DNA from: Salinimicrobium nanhaiense
GTDB lineage: Bacteria; Bacteroidota; Bacteroidia; Flavobacteriales; Flavobacteriaceae
Assembly: GCA_012038135.1 (NCBI GenBank)
Contig: JAAVJQ010000020.1
Span: forward strand, 1-48,312
Length of the DNA stretch: 48,312 nt
Direction of reading: 5' to 3'
Shown here: piece by piece, positions 34,440 through 42,937 of the stretch
Position numbering within the stretch: the stretch's first letter is position 1
Layout of the letters: each line of letters begins with the position of its first letter
The notes under the pieces: generated by a model
Databases searched by the model: none
What the model was told of the DNA's origin: nothing
What the model saw: the letters and a program-made list of their open reading frames with translations, nothing else
Made by a program: the position numbers and the translations under genes

Positions 34440-34512
34440 GGAGGCAAAAGACTGCAAAGAATTTCCACTTTTCCGGAAGTCAAAAATGCAGTTTTTTGCC
34501 TCCTCTCTTTTT
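34440..34512 (+). terminator. 64-base stem-loop plus T run behind norB
   Basis: GGAGGCAAAAGACTGCA (34440-34456) pairs with 34487-34503, one mismatch, with a 30-base loop that holds an inner ACTT...AAGT stem. A T run (34508-34512) follows, so this one is a plausible terminator. Its arm and loop lengths equal those of the hairpin before norB. Confidence 0.7.
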
Positions 34513-34526
34513 CCTAATTTTAAGCA

Positions 34527-35747
34527 ATGATCAATTTAAAAAACCACACCAATGTGGCGCTGCTTTATTTTTTCATGGTAGGCCTGTTGGGAGTGTTTCT
34601 CCGCTTTTTTTTCGTGCTCCCCATCCCTGCAAATTTCAGGTATGTAGTACATGCACACTCGCATATTGCGCTTTTGGGGTGGGTATATATTGCCCTTACC
34701 ACTCTGATCTATAAAATGTACTTTTCTGAAGGCGGCTTCGCAAGGACCTATAAACGCATCTTTTGGTTTACGCAGATTACTCTTATCGGGATGTTGGTGA
34801 CCTTTCCATTTACCGGTTACGCCTTATTTTCGATAACCTTTTCCACGCTTTTCCTTATTGCCTCCTATTTTATGGCCTGGTTTATCCTCAAGAAAACGCC
34901 TCCGCCTTTTAAAGCCACGAATTCCTTCCTACTTATAAAAGCAGCTTTATGGTATATGGTCTTTTCGAGTATTGGACCCTGGGCTCTTGGCGGAATAATG
35001 GCAACGCTGGGAAATACCAGTATCTGGTATAAAATGGCGATCTATTATTACCTACACTTCCAGTATAACGCCTGGTTCATTCTTGCCCTCTGCGGAATTT
35101 TCTTCTACTTTTTGGAAAGACAGAACCTGAAGCCTCAAAAAAAGGATTTCAGAAGCTTTTTTTGGCAGATCAATGCTGCTGTGATCTTAAGCTTTTTCCT
35201 GTCGGTTCTTTGGGTGGAACCTCATTGGAGCTACTATGTACTGGCAGGAATAGGAGCTATATTACAGGTATCAGCCTTTTTAAAATTTTATCAGATCATT
35301 TCCCCTTTTTGGAAACAACTTGATTTTTTAACTTTTACAAAGGTGCTTTTAAAAATTGCCGGAATACTATTGGCTGCAAAGCTACTGTTGCAACTACTTT
35401 CGGGTATTCCCTGGTTTGCAAATCTTGCCTTCAGCTTTCCCGATCTTGTTATAGGATATCTGCACTGGGTATTTCTTGGAGTTGTAAGCATAGCCCTTTT
35501 TGCACTGCTTTCTGAAGCAAAACTACTTGCACTTCCAAGATGGATCTTCTGGGTATATTTTGCAGCCTTTTTGGTTACTGAAGCTTTGATCTTCTATAAA
35601 GGTACTGCAATTTGGTTGGGTTTACCCTTAGCAACTTATTACTTCAAATTGGTTGCCTCTGCCAGCATTTTCCTGCCGCTTACGGTGGGGGTATTACTGG
35701 TGAAGAATATCTTAACAAAAAGACAAATTTCTGCTAATTCTACCTGA
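34527..35747 (+). CDS. Polytopic membrane protein, haem-copper-oxidase-like/NnrS-like, unknown role in NO metabolism
   Basis: 406 residues, about 12 membrane helices, with little outside the membrane. The second helix carries VHAHSHIALLGW (His42, His44, His46), strikingly like VHAHTALFGVYG in the neighbouring NorB. Other membrane histidines lie in YYLHFQYNAWF, WVEPHWSYYV and GYLHWVFLG. This suggests a haem- or metal-binding relative of the haem-copper oxidase subunit I or NnrS type. The catalytic HHxxFSG motif is absent, so it is not itself a reductase. It starts 15 bases after the norB terminator's T run. Confidence 0.7.
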   Translation: MINLKNHTNVALLYFFMVGLLGVFLRFFFVLPIPANFRYVVHAHSHIALLGWVYIALTTLIYKMYFSEGGFARTYKRIFWFTQITLIGMLVTFPFTGYALFSITFSTLFLIASYFMAWFILKKTPPPFKATNSFLLIKAALWYMVFSSIGPWALGGIMATLGNTSIWYKMAIYYYLHFQYNAWFILALCGIFFYFLERQNLKPQKKDFRSFFWQINAAVILSFFLSVLWVEPHWSYYVLAGIGAILQVSAFLKFYQIISPFWKQLDFLTFTKVLLKIAGILLAAKLLLQLLSGIPWFANLAFSFPDLVIGYLHWVFLGVVSIALFALLSEAKLLALPRWIFWVYFAAFLVTEALIFYKGTAIWLGLPLATYYFKLVASASIFLPLTVGVLLVKNILTKRQISANST

Positions 35748-35799
35748 TTTAGAAGTGAGTTAACGTCAAAAGAATGTTTTCTTCCTTAATTTAAGGGAG

Positions 35800-36021
35800 A
35801 TGAAATTATCAGCACACTTCTATGTCATAGTTACCACCCTACTTTTGGTGGCAGTGGCCGTTATGGTATTTTTTAATGTGAACTACTCTATTGTCTATAC
35901 CACTGTGATCATTGGCCAGGCCTGGTGGATCTTTACCGTTTACAAGGTGCTTACCAACAAATATTCCACGAAAAAGACTTTTGAAGACTGGTATGAAGAT
36001 CATCCTATTGGAAAAGAGTGA
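35800..36021 (+). CDS. Small two-helix membrane protein beside the NO reductase
   Basis: 73 residues: helix 1 about 5-25 (VIVTTLLLVAVAVMVFFNV), helix 2 about 30-50, then a charged tail (KKTFEDWYEDHPIGKE). No family was recognised. It follows the polytopic protein by 52 bases on the same strand and may be an accessory of it. Confidence 0.6.
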   Translation: MKLSAHFYVIVTTLLLVAVAVMVFFNVNYSIVYTTVIIGQAWWIFTVYKVLTNKYSTKKTFEDWYEDHPIGKE

Positions 36022-36034
36022 TCTTTCTGGAGTG

Positions 36035-36090
36035 GTCGGTGATCAGCGATCAGTGATCAGTGATCAGTGGTCAGTGATCAGTGGTCAGTG
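36035..36090. repeat. Eight tandem heptamers, consensus ATCAGTG
   Basis: Units read GTCGGTG, ATCAGCG, ATCAGTG (three times), GTCAGTG, ATCAGTG, GTCAGTG, 13 bases after the stop codon of the small membrane protein. Several junctions create TGATCA. Such arrays are prone to copy-number change. Confidence 0.9.
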
Positions 36091-36195
36091 TCAGTACCTC
36101 CCCCGCTGAATAGTGGGATTGCCGGGCAAAATGACTTTTCAGTAAAGTATAAGTTAGATTTTAGAAGTACGAATTTTGATTTTCTACTTATGCCA

Positions 36196-36277
36196 GCCCC
36201 AGCGGGGCGAAATATTGGTAGCCCGGGGTGAAACCCGGGTTGTAGATATTCCGAATCATCCCGTCCGTAGGAGGGAC
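36196..36277. repeat. Cluster of three short GC hairpins
   Basis: GCCCC-AGC-GGGGC (36196-36208), AGCCCGGG...CCCGGGTT (36220-36241) and GTCC...GGAC (36263-36277), joined by GAAATATTGGT and AT-rich links. The wording resembles a dispersed intergenic element seen in many Bacteroidota genomes. I recognise the style but cannot name a family. Confidence 0.6.
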
Positions 36278-36335
36278 CCCGAGGTAGTCATTTGATAGAA
36301 GTAGGCAGTTTTTAGTATACAATATTAATAAACAA

Positions 36336-36357
36336 ACCCTGAAACTCGTTTCAGGGT
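36336..36357. terminator. Terminator hairpin downstream of dnaE
   Basis: A perfect 10-base stem (ACCCTGAAAC / GTTTCAGGGT) with a 2-base loop. T-rich sequence follows on the plus strand and A/T sequence on the other, so it may serve the convergent dnaE and plus-strand transcripts. Confidence 0.7.
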
Positions 36358-36384
36358 AGCTTCTTTTTAAATAAATAAAACCCC

Positions 36385-39300
36385 TTAATTCAGTTTATAA
36401 AGCACCTGCTGCTCCTCGAGAGCATTCAGTAATTCCTGGGAAATACGGATCTTTTGCTTTCGGCTTGGCATATGCAGCTTTATCTTTTCCTTCATTTCAT
36501 ACACTACGAAATTAAGTTTATTTTCTCCACTGTGGTTTCTAAAAATGTCCTGCAACACATCGATCTTTTCTTCCTGCAGCTCATCGATGTTCAGCTGAAT
36601 GGTCAACTTCCTGGCATAGGTTTCCATCACATCGTGTAACAGCTGAATATTATTGAACTGCATCCGCGGATCTCCTTTTTTACCCGTATCCCTGTTTGGA
36701 TATCCTTCTCTCACAAAGATCTTTACGTGAACAAAAGAATTGGGAACCAGGAAATGCCTGTACTTAAGGTACTCTTCCTTAAACATCCTGAATTCATAGG
36801 AATCTGTATAATCTTCTACAATGAAACTGGCCCAACCCTGCCCCTGTTTATTGGTGCGATGTTGCACATCACTTATTACACCTCCAAAAGTGAGCTCTTT
36901 ATTCACCACCTCATTGAGATCTGAAAAATCTGAAAGAACCGCATTACAGAAGCATTTCAATTCGGTTTTAAAATCATCCAGAGGATGCCCCGAGATATAG
37001 ATGCCCACCACTTCACGTTCTCTCTTAAGCTTTTCCATGGTTCCCCACTCCTCACATGGAGGAACAATTGGCTCAGGTATTTGCACTTCACTGGCATCCC
37101 CAAAAAGACTTACCTGTGCAGAATTCTCATTCTCCTGGAATTTGGCAGCATACTTCACTACCTTTTCTAAAAATGTAATTCCGTCGCCTTCGTCATGAAA
37201 ATACTGGGCTCTATGGGTGCCTCCGAATCCATCGAAACCTCCGGCTAATGCGAGATTTTCAAAAGCTTTTTTGTTGGCTGCCCGCAAGTCGATCCTTTTT
37301 GCCATATCAAAAATGGATCTGTAAGGACCTTTTTCTTTTCTATTTTCTACAATTGTGGCAACAGCCCCTGCTCCTACTCCTTTAATGGCTCCCATTCCAA
37401 AGCGAACTGCATTCTCCTTGTTAACCGAGAACTTGTAATAAGATTCATTTACATCGGGACCAAGAACATTCAGCTTCATGCGCTTACATTCTTCCATAAA
37501 GAAGGTCACCTGTTTGATGTCATTCATATTATTAGAAAGTACCGCCGCCATATATTCCGCAGGATAATGGGCTTTAAGGTAAGCAGTTTGATAAGCGATC
37601 CAGGCATAACAGGTAGAGTGCGATTTGTTGAAGGCGTAGGATGCAAAAGCTTCCCAGTCTTTCCAAATCTTCTCGAGCACATCCCTTGGATGCCCTTTTG
37701 CTTCCCCTCCATCAAGGAATTTTGGCTTAAGTTCTTCCAGCAAGGCAAAGATCTTTTTACCCATCGCTTTCCGAAGCACATCGGCTTCACCTTTTGTAAA
37801 GCCTGCCAGCTTTTGTGAAAGTAACATCACCTGCTCCTGGTAGACCGTAATCCCGTAAGTCTCCTTGAGGTATTCCTCCATATCGGGCAGGTCGTAAACG
37901 ATCTCTTCCTCCCCATGCTTCCGTGCGATAAAACTCGGAATATATTCCATAGGTCCCGGTCTGTATAGCGCATTCATCGCAATAAGATCATCAAAGACCG
38001 TAGGCTTGAGATCTTTCATGTGTTTTTGCATTCCGGGAGATTCATACTGGAAGATCCCTACTGTTTCTCCACGCTGGAAAAGTTCATAGGTTTTCTCATC
38101 GTCGAGCGGAAAACTATCGGGATCAAGATCGATGTCATGACGCCCCTTTACGATCTTCACCGTATCCTTTATCAACGTAAGGGTCTTAAGACCCAAAAAG
38201 TCCATTTTTAGAAGTCCGGCGCTCTCTACGACCGAGTTATCGAATTGGGTTACATAAAGATCTGAATCTTTTGCAACAGCCACCGGAACGAAATTCGTAA
38301 TATCACTGGGAGTAATGATCACCCCACAGGCATGTATTCCCGTATTCCTAACTGAACCTTCAAGAATTCTCGCCTGGTTCACCGTTTGTGCCTCCAGGTC
38401 ATCCCCCTCGGCAATATTAAGCAGTTCATTGACCTTTTCCAGTTCCTCGCTCCTAAAGCTGCTGCGCAATTCCTTCTCATCCATTCCAAAGATCCTGGAA
38501 AGTTTGGTATTCGGAATAAGTTTCGCAATCCTGTCGGCTTCATTTAGCGGAAGGTCCAAAACCCTCGCAGTATCCCTAATAGAAGATTTCGCAGCCATGG
38601 TACCATAGGTGATGATCTGCGCCACCTGATTCGCCCCGTATTTCTTGATCACATAATCCATCACGCGGCTTCGGCCTTCGTCATCGAAGTCAATATCAAT
38701 ATCGGGCATGCTTACCCTATCCGGATTTAAGAATCTCTCAAAAAGCAGATCATACTTGATCGGGTCAATATTGGTGATCCCGAGGCAATAGGCCACGGCA
38801 CTTCCTGCCGCCGATCCCCTTCCCGGCCCCACAGAAACATCCATGTTCCGTGCTTCCCTTATGAAATCTTCCACAATGAGGAAATATCCTGGATAGCCTG
38901 TATTCTCGATTACCGAAAGTTCGAAATCAAGCCGTTCCCTAATAGCCGGTGTGATCTCGACGTAACGCTTTTCGGCTCCCACAAAAGTGATATGCTTCAA
39001 ATATGCATTTTCTCCCCGTTTTCCACCATCTGCAGCATCTTCAGCAACAATAAATTCTTCAGGAATCGTAAAGGCAGGAAGTAAAACGTCTCTCGCAAGT
39101 TCATAAGGTTCTATCTTCTCAACCACCTCCTGCACATTCGAAATTGCTTCCGGCAGGTCCTTAAAGAGCGCTTTCATCTCATCGCCGCTCTTGAAATAAT
39201 ATTCGTTGTTTGGCAGCCCATACCTGTAACCTCTTCCGCGACCTATTGGAGTCGCCTGCTTTTCCCCATCCTTTACACACAATAAAATATCGTGCGCATT

Positions 39301-40767
39301 CGCATCTTCCCGGGCGCAATAGTAGGTGTTGTTGGAAGCTACCAGCTTCACTTCATGCTTTTTTGCCAGCTCCACGAGCACGGGATTTACCCTGTTCTCA
39401 TCTTCCTGGTCGTGGCGCATCAATTCCACATAAAGATCCTCTCCAAACTCCTCTTTCCACCAGAGCAAAGCTTCTTCTGCCTGATTTTCTCCCACATTCA
39501 GGATCTTTCCGGGAACTTCTCCGTAGAGGTTTCCGGTAAGGACGATGATATCCTCCTTATATTGTTTGATAACCTCTTTGTCAATTCGGGGCACGTAATA
39601 GAAGCCTTGGGTATAAGCGATGGAGGACATTTTTGCCAGGTTATGGTAGCCCTTCTTATTCTTCGCCAGCAACACGATCTGGTAGCCGTTATCTTTTCTG
39701 GATTTGTCTTTATGGTTTTCACACACAAAGAATTCACAGCCTATAATGGCTTTTAGCTCCCGCCCTTCGGGTTTTTCTCCGGCTTCTGCGGCTGCAGCGA
39801 TCTTTGCCTTAATCCCTTTATTATATGCTCCTACTTCTTTCACAAAATGGAAAGCACCCATCATATTCGCATGATCTGTAAGTGCAACCGCCGGCATATT
39901 CTGTTTTGCCGCTGCATTTACAAGATCTTTGATACTGATGGTGGATTGCAGTATAGAGAACTGGCTATGGTTATGAAGGTGCGAAAAGGCTACTTCATCA
40001 AGTTTTTCCAGGTTCTCCTTGATCTCTGCGGAAGAAATCCCGGTATCTTCTTTCTTCTGAAGCCTCTTTCTTATTGCAGCCGAAGCTTCTTTAAGATTAA
40101 TGTGCTTAAGCCCTATCAACTTTACAGGCTGCGGATTTGCTTCTGAAAAATTCTCGAAATAGTCCGGTTTTACGTCCAGCTCTTCAGCAGTGAAGACCCG
40201 CTTCCTTATTAACTCAAGAAAACAACGGGTAGTCGCCTCCACATCGGCTGTTGCATTATGCGCTTCAGCAAAAGGTTCGTGAAATAGGATCTCATGCAAT
40301 TCTGTAAGCGTGGGAAGTTTATATTTTCCGCCACGACCTCCGGGAAGACAGCAAAGTTGTGCAGTGACTTCTGTACAGGTATCCAAAACCGGAAGCCCCA
40401 ACAATTTATTTTCTATTTGGAGCCTGTGGAATTCGGCCCCCATGATGTTCACATCAAAACCAACATTCTGGCCCACAACAAATCTTGAGCGGGAAAGGGC
40501 AATGTTGAACTTTTCAAGTACTTCCTGAAGAGTGATCCCTTCTTCCGAAGCCAGTTCGGTAGAAATTCCGTGGACCTTTTCGGCATCATAGGGAATATTA
40601 AAGCCTTCGGGCTTTACCAGATAATCCTGATGCTCCACCACTCTACCCATGTCGTCATGCAACTGCCACGCGATCTGTATACATCGCGGCCAGTTATCGC
40701 TATCTGTCAGAGGTGCGTCCCAACGCTTGGGAAGTCCGGTGGTTTCAGTATCGAAGATCAGGTACAT
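36385..40767 (-). CDS. dnaE: DNA polymerase III alpha subunit fused to an N-terminal DnaQ-like exonuclease
   Basis: 1460 residues, the replicative polymerase with built-in proofreading. Residues 1-190 are a DEDDh exonuclease: Asp6 and Glu8 (FDTETTG), Asp105 (VGFDVN), His170 and Asp175 (EAHNATADVE). The PHP domain starts at about 261 (FSHLHNHSQFSILQ) and keeps its metal-site histidines. The palm shows PDIDIDFDDEGR and SVGPGRGSAAGS. The finger region includes GLKTLTLIKDT, and the C-terminal OB domain follows. In E. coli the exonuclease is the separate epsilon subunit; the fusion is normal for Bacteroidota. Monocistronic with its own promoter. Confidence 0.97.
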   Translation of the reverse strand: MYLIFDTETTGLPKRWDAPLTDSDNWPRCIQIAWQLHDDMGRVVEHQDYLVKPEGFNIPYDAEKVHGISTELASEEGITLQEVLEKFNIALSRSRFVVGQNVGFDVNIMGAEFHRLQIENKLLGLPVLDTCTEVTAQLCCLPGGRGGKYKLPTLTELHEILFHEPFAEAHNATADVEATTRCFLELIRKRVFTAEELDVKPDYFENFSEANPQPVKLIGLKHINLKEASAAIRKRLQKKEDTGISSAEIKENLEKLDEVAFSHLHNHSQFSILQSTISIKDLVNAAAKQNMPAVALTDHANMMGAFHFVKEVGAYNKGIKAKIAAAAEAGEKPEGRELKAIIGCEFFVCENHKDKSRKDNGYQIVLLAKNKKGYHNLAKMSSIAYTQGFYYVPRIDKEVIKQYKEDIIVLTGNLYGEVPGKILNVGENQAEEALLWWKEEFGEDLYVELMRHDQEDENRVNPVLVELAKKHEVKLVASNNTYYCAREDANAHDILLCVKDGEKQATPIGRGRGYRYGLPNNEYYFKSGDEMKALFKDLPEAISNVQEVVEKIEPYELARDVLLPAFTIPEEFIVAEDAADGGKRGENAYLKHITFVGAEKRYVEITPAIRERLDFELSVIENTGYPGYFLIVEDFIREARNMDVSVGPGRGSAAGSAVAYCLGITNIDPIKYDLLFERFLNPDRVSMPDIDIDFDDEGRSRVMDYVIKKYGANQVAQIITYGTMAAKSSIRDTARVLDLPLNEADRIAKLIPNTKLSRIFGMDEKELRSSFRSEELEKVNELLNIAEGDDLEAQTVNQARILEGSVRNTGIHACGVIITPSDITNFVPVAVAKDSDLYVTQFDNSVVESAGLLKMDFLGLKTLTLIKDTVKIVKGRHDIDLDPDSFPLDDEKTYELFQRGETVGIFQYESPGMQKHMKDLKPTVFDDLIAMNALYRPGPMEYIPSFIARKHGEEEIVYDLPDMEEYLKETYGITVYQEQVMLLSQKLAGFTKGEADVLRKAMGKKIFALLEELKPKFLDGGEAKGHPRDVLEKIWKDWEAFASYAFNKSHSTCYAWIAYQTAYLKAHYPAEYMAAVLSNNMNDIKQVTFFMEECKRMKLNVLGPDVNESYYKFSVNKENAVRFGMGAIKGVGAGAVATIVENRKEKGPYRSIFDMAKRIDLRAANKKAFENLALAGGFDGFGGTHRAQYFHDEGDGITFLEKVVKYAAKFQENENSAQVSLFGDASEVQIPEPIVPPCEEWGTMEKLKREREVVGIYISGHPLDDFKTELKCFCNAVLSDFSDLNEVVNKELTFGGVISDVQHRTNKQGQGWASFIVEDYTDSYEFRMFKEEYLKYRHFLVPNSFVHVKIFVREGYPNRDTGKKGDPRMQFNNIQLLHDVMETYARKLTIQLNIDELQEEKIDVLQDIFRNHSGENKLNFVVYEMKEKIKLHMPSRKQKIRISQELLNALEEQQVLYKLN

Positions 40768-40813
40768 AAAATGTTATTTTTCAGGAGTTTAGAGCTAACC
40801 ATAGCGCCAGCTG

Positions 40814-40821
40814 CAAAATTA
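40814..40821 (-). promoter_or_regulatory. -7 promoter element of dnaE (TAATTTTG)
   Basis: A perfect minus-strand TAnnTTTG, 46 bases upstream of the ATG, for a leader of about 40 bases. No clear -33. Confidence 0.5.
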
Positions 40822-40903
40822 CAAAGCAATTCGAATGGGTAAAAATAAATATAAATTAAGGTTTGAAAGAGGAAAGTTTTCAGGAATTATCAACGAAAAA
40901 AGA

Positions 40904-40930
40904 GGTGCCAAAAATGTCATTTTTGGCACC
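40904..40930. terminator. Hairpin GGTGCCAAAAATG-T-complement, third copy of the CAAAAAT palindrome
   Basis: A perfect 13-base stem with a single-base loop, followed by CCTTTATT, between dnaE and the DUF2383 gene. It ends the minus-strand DUF2383 transcript. Shares GAGGTGCCAAAAAT with 6041-6054. Confidence 0.75.
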
Positions 40931-40969
40931 CCTTTATTAAAGAGTTCAGTATTTCTTGATCAGCTGATT

Positions 40970-41419
40970 TTAATCAAATGCTTCTTCAAGACCTTTAACC
41001 TCATTTAAGGTGCGCTCAATAGCATTACGCTGCTTGATAAGAAGATTAGCTGTTGAAGGTGGCAGCTCGGCATTGTTGATTACATCATTATAATCCTCCA
41101 CCGCAGCTTTTTCTCCTCTTACAGCTTCTTCCAGAACAGCCTCTTCCTTATCTGAAGTAAAGGCCGACCTAAGATCCATCCACGCCCGGTGCGCATCTCC
41201 AGTAAAGCTGGAACCTTTATCGGGAATCTCACCCAGATTTTTAATTTCTGTTTTCAACTCATGGCCAAAATCATAGCGTTGCTTTGCCTTCTGTTCAAAA
41301 AATGTCTTTAACCTTGGGTTCTTTACATCTTCTGCGGCATTTTTGAAACCTTTCTCCGAGTCGTAATTTTTCTCAAGCAGTTCATTTAGTTTTTCTGCCA
41401 TTTCTTTTGTCTTACTCAT
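40970..41419 (-). CDS. DUF2383 / PA2169-family four-helix-bundle protein
   Basis: 149 residues, helical throughout, no signal peptide. The family pattern is KLNELLEKNYDSEKGFKNAAED near the start, then FFEQKAKQRYDFGHELK and EEAVRGEKAAVEDYNDVI, with Glu/His positions suited to a ferritin-like metal site. Members are stress-associated and of unknown biochemistry. It is expressed separately from dnaE, with a hairpin between them and no clear promoter seen. Confidence 0.85.
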   Translation of the reverse strand: MSKTKEMAEKLNELLEKNYDSEKGFKNAAEDVKNPRLKTFFEQKAKQRYDFGHELKTEIKNLGEIPDKGSSFTGDAHRAWMDLRSAFTSDKEEAVLEEAVRGEKAAVEDYNDVINNAELPPSTANLLIKQRNAIERTLNEVKGLEEAFD

Positions 41420-41616
41420 AACATATGTTTTTTCGTTAGCAATTTTTTCTTTTTCAGATTAAATATAAAAGGGAAACACTGATATAACCTCATGTTTAAC
41501 AAGGTTTAGCACAGACTTAACGAAGTAAATATTCGTTAGGAGGAAAAGAAGATCTGTTAGAAAATCGAGTCTAGCAAAATTTTTATAACTACTTAATTTA
41601 CAATAAAAAATAATAG

Positions 41617-41657
41617 TATCTTTGCCCCCTCATTAATAACCGGGGTCGGGAACCCCA
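41617..41657 (+). promoter_or_regulatory. rpsP-rimM promoter and leader hairpin
   Basis: A perfect TATCTTTG (41617-41624) is followed by a leader of about 40 bases. The leader carries a GGGGT-CGGGA-ACCCC stem-loop (41642-41656), 14 bases before the rpsP ATG. Ribosomal-protein operons are often autoregulated through such leaders, and flavobacterial examples have been proposed. I could not confirm that this matches one. Confidence 0.6.
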
Positions 41658-41670
41658 CAAATTAATTTTT

Positions 41671-42240
41671 ATGCCTGTAAAGATCAGATTACAAAGACAC
41701 GGTAAAAAAGGGAAGCCTTTTTTCTGGATCGTTGCTGCGGACTCCCGCGCAAAAAGAGATGGTAGATTCCTTGAAAAACTTGGAATTTACAATCCAACCA
41801 CTAACCCTGCAACTATTGACATCAATGTTGACAAGTCGGTTAAATGGTTACAAAATGGTGCACAGCCAACAGAAACTGCAAAGGCTATCCTATCTTACAA
41901 AGGAGTACTTCTTAAGAATCACCTTGCAGGTGGTGTAAGAAAAGGCGCTTTGACTCAAGAACAAGCAGATGAGAAATTCAATGCATGGCTAGAGGAAAAA
42001 GAAGGAAGAGTTGACACTAAAAAAGAGAATTTAAGCAAAGAGCAGGAAGCTGCTAAAGCTAAAGCTCTTGAGGCTGAAAAAGAAGTGAACGCAAAACGTG
42101 AGGCCGAAGCTACTGCCGCTGCACAACCTGAGGTTGAGGAAACTACCGAAGACCAGGAAGCTGCTGCTGCAAATGAAGTGGATGACGCTACGGCTGCTGA
42201 AGCAAACGCTGAAGAAAAACAAGATCAGACAGGATCTTAA
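41671..42240 (+). CDS. rpsP: 30S ribosomal protein S16 with a long acidic C-terminal tail
   Basis: 189 residues; the S16 core is residues 1-80 ([40 protein letters not shown]). The next 110 residues are not part of S16 in E. coli (82 residues): an Ala/Glu/Lys helix, then a Glu/Ala/Asp-rich tail. The tail is probably disordered and is often present in Bacteroidota S16. Function unknown. It is 19 bases upstream of rimM, the usual pair. Confidence 0.97.
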   Translation: MPVKIRLQRHGKKGKPFFWIVAADSRAKRDGRFLEKLGIYNPTTNPATIDINVDKSVKWLQNGAQPTETAKAILSYKGVLLKNHLAGGVRKGALTQEQADEKFNAWLEEKEGRVDTKKENLSKEQEAAKAKALEAEKEVNAKREAEATAAAQPEVEETTEDQEAAAANEVDDATAAEANAEEKQDQTGS

Positions 42241-42259
42241 ATTTTCATTCTAACGAGCA

Positions 42260-42784
42260 ATGACAAAAGAAGAGTGTTTCTATCTTGGCAGGATCGTTAG
42301 TAAATTCAGTTTTAAGGGAGAGGTGTTGATCAAACTCGATACCGATGAACCCGAAAGTTATTTAGAAATGGAATCAGTTTTTGTCGAGTACGACAATAAT
42401 CTGGTTCCGTTTTTTATTGAAAGAAGCTCCCTTCAAAAAAGTAGCCTGCTACGGGTTAAGTTTGAAGAGGTAGATTCTGAAGAGGACGCGGAAGATCTAA
42501 TGAAGTGCGACCTCTACCTCCCACTAAACCTCCTTCCGGAACTTAGTGAAGATCAATTCTACTTCCATGAGATCATTGGCTTCAAAGTAGAAGACGAACT
42601 CTACGGAACAGTGGGCACCCTCACCGGAGTAAATGATACCACCACCCAAGCCTTGTTCGAGATCGAAAAAGACGGAAAACAGGTGCTCATTCCTATGAAC
42701 GACCAGTTCCTGATTAAGGTTGATAAGAAGAATAAGACCATACACGTGAAGACACCGGAAGGACTTATCGATTTATACCTATAG
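42260..42784 (+). CDS. rimM: 16S rRNA processing protein RimM
   Basis: 174 residues. Binds S19 during 30S head assembly. The N-terminal RimM fold opens with YLGRIVSKFSFKGEVLIKLD. The C-terminal PRC-barrel half has EIIGFKVEDE and VLIPMNDQFLIKVDKKNKTI. Co-transcribed with rpsP. Its stop codon abuts the left repeat array of the four-helix cassette, which separates it from trmN6. Confidence 0.95.
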   Translation: MTKEECFYLGRIVSKFSFKGEVLIKLDTDEPESYLEMESVFVEYDNNLVPFFIERSSLQKSSLLRVKFEEVDSEEDAEDLMKCDLYLPLNLLPELSEDQFYFHEIIGFKVEDELYGTVGTLTGVNDTTTQALFEIEKDGKQVLIPMNDQFLIKVDKKNKTIHVKTPEGLIDLYL

Positions 42785-42871
42785 GAAATTCCAAGCACCA
42801 AGCACCAAATTCCAAATTCCAAATTCCAAATTCCAATTAGTAAATCCCAAGCACCAAATTCCAAATTCCAA
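42785..42871. repeat. Left inverted array of the four-helix cassette (AAATTCC / AAGCACC units)
   Basis: About ten short units alternate AAATTCC and AAGCACC across 87 bases, beginning right after the rimM stop codon. The complementary words (GGAATTT and GGTGCTT) form a second array of similar length at 43331-43418, so the two arrays are inverted with respect to each other around the gene. Confidence 0.85.
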
Positions 42872-42937
42872 TGGGTGCCAAAATTTAGGATACAATTCCA
42901 GATTCCTGAAGAAAGAAATTATTTTATCTTTAGTTCT

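Larger units (their letters stand above)
36022..36384. other. Repeat-rich gene-free stretch between the NO island and dnaE
   Basis: 363 bases without a credible gene. It holds a heptamer tandem array (36035-36090), a cluster of three GC hairpins (36196-36277) and a terminator (36336-36357), all listed separately. The rest is AT-rich with no recognised signal. Confidence 0.8.

Noticed and set aside
32074..34503. Integron attC or insertion-sequence ends around norB
   Set aside because: The two hairpins differ in sequence, have no GTTRRRY core or target duplication, and no integrase or transposase is nearby.
36385..40767. Exonuclease-DnaE fusion as a novel architecture
   Set aside because: It is striking against E. 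coli, but the fusion is the ordinary form in Bacteroidota.
42875..42937. GTG start extending the four-helix-bundle protein
   Set aside because: The extension is translated from the edge of the repeat array, and the family N-terminus begins after the ATG at 42938.
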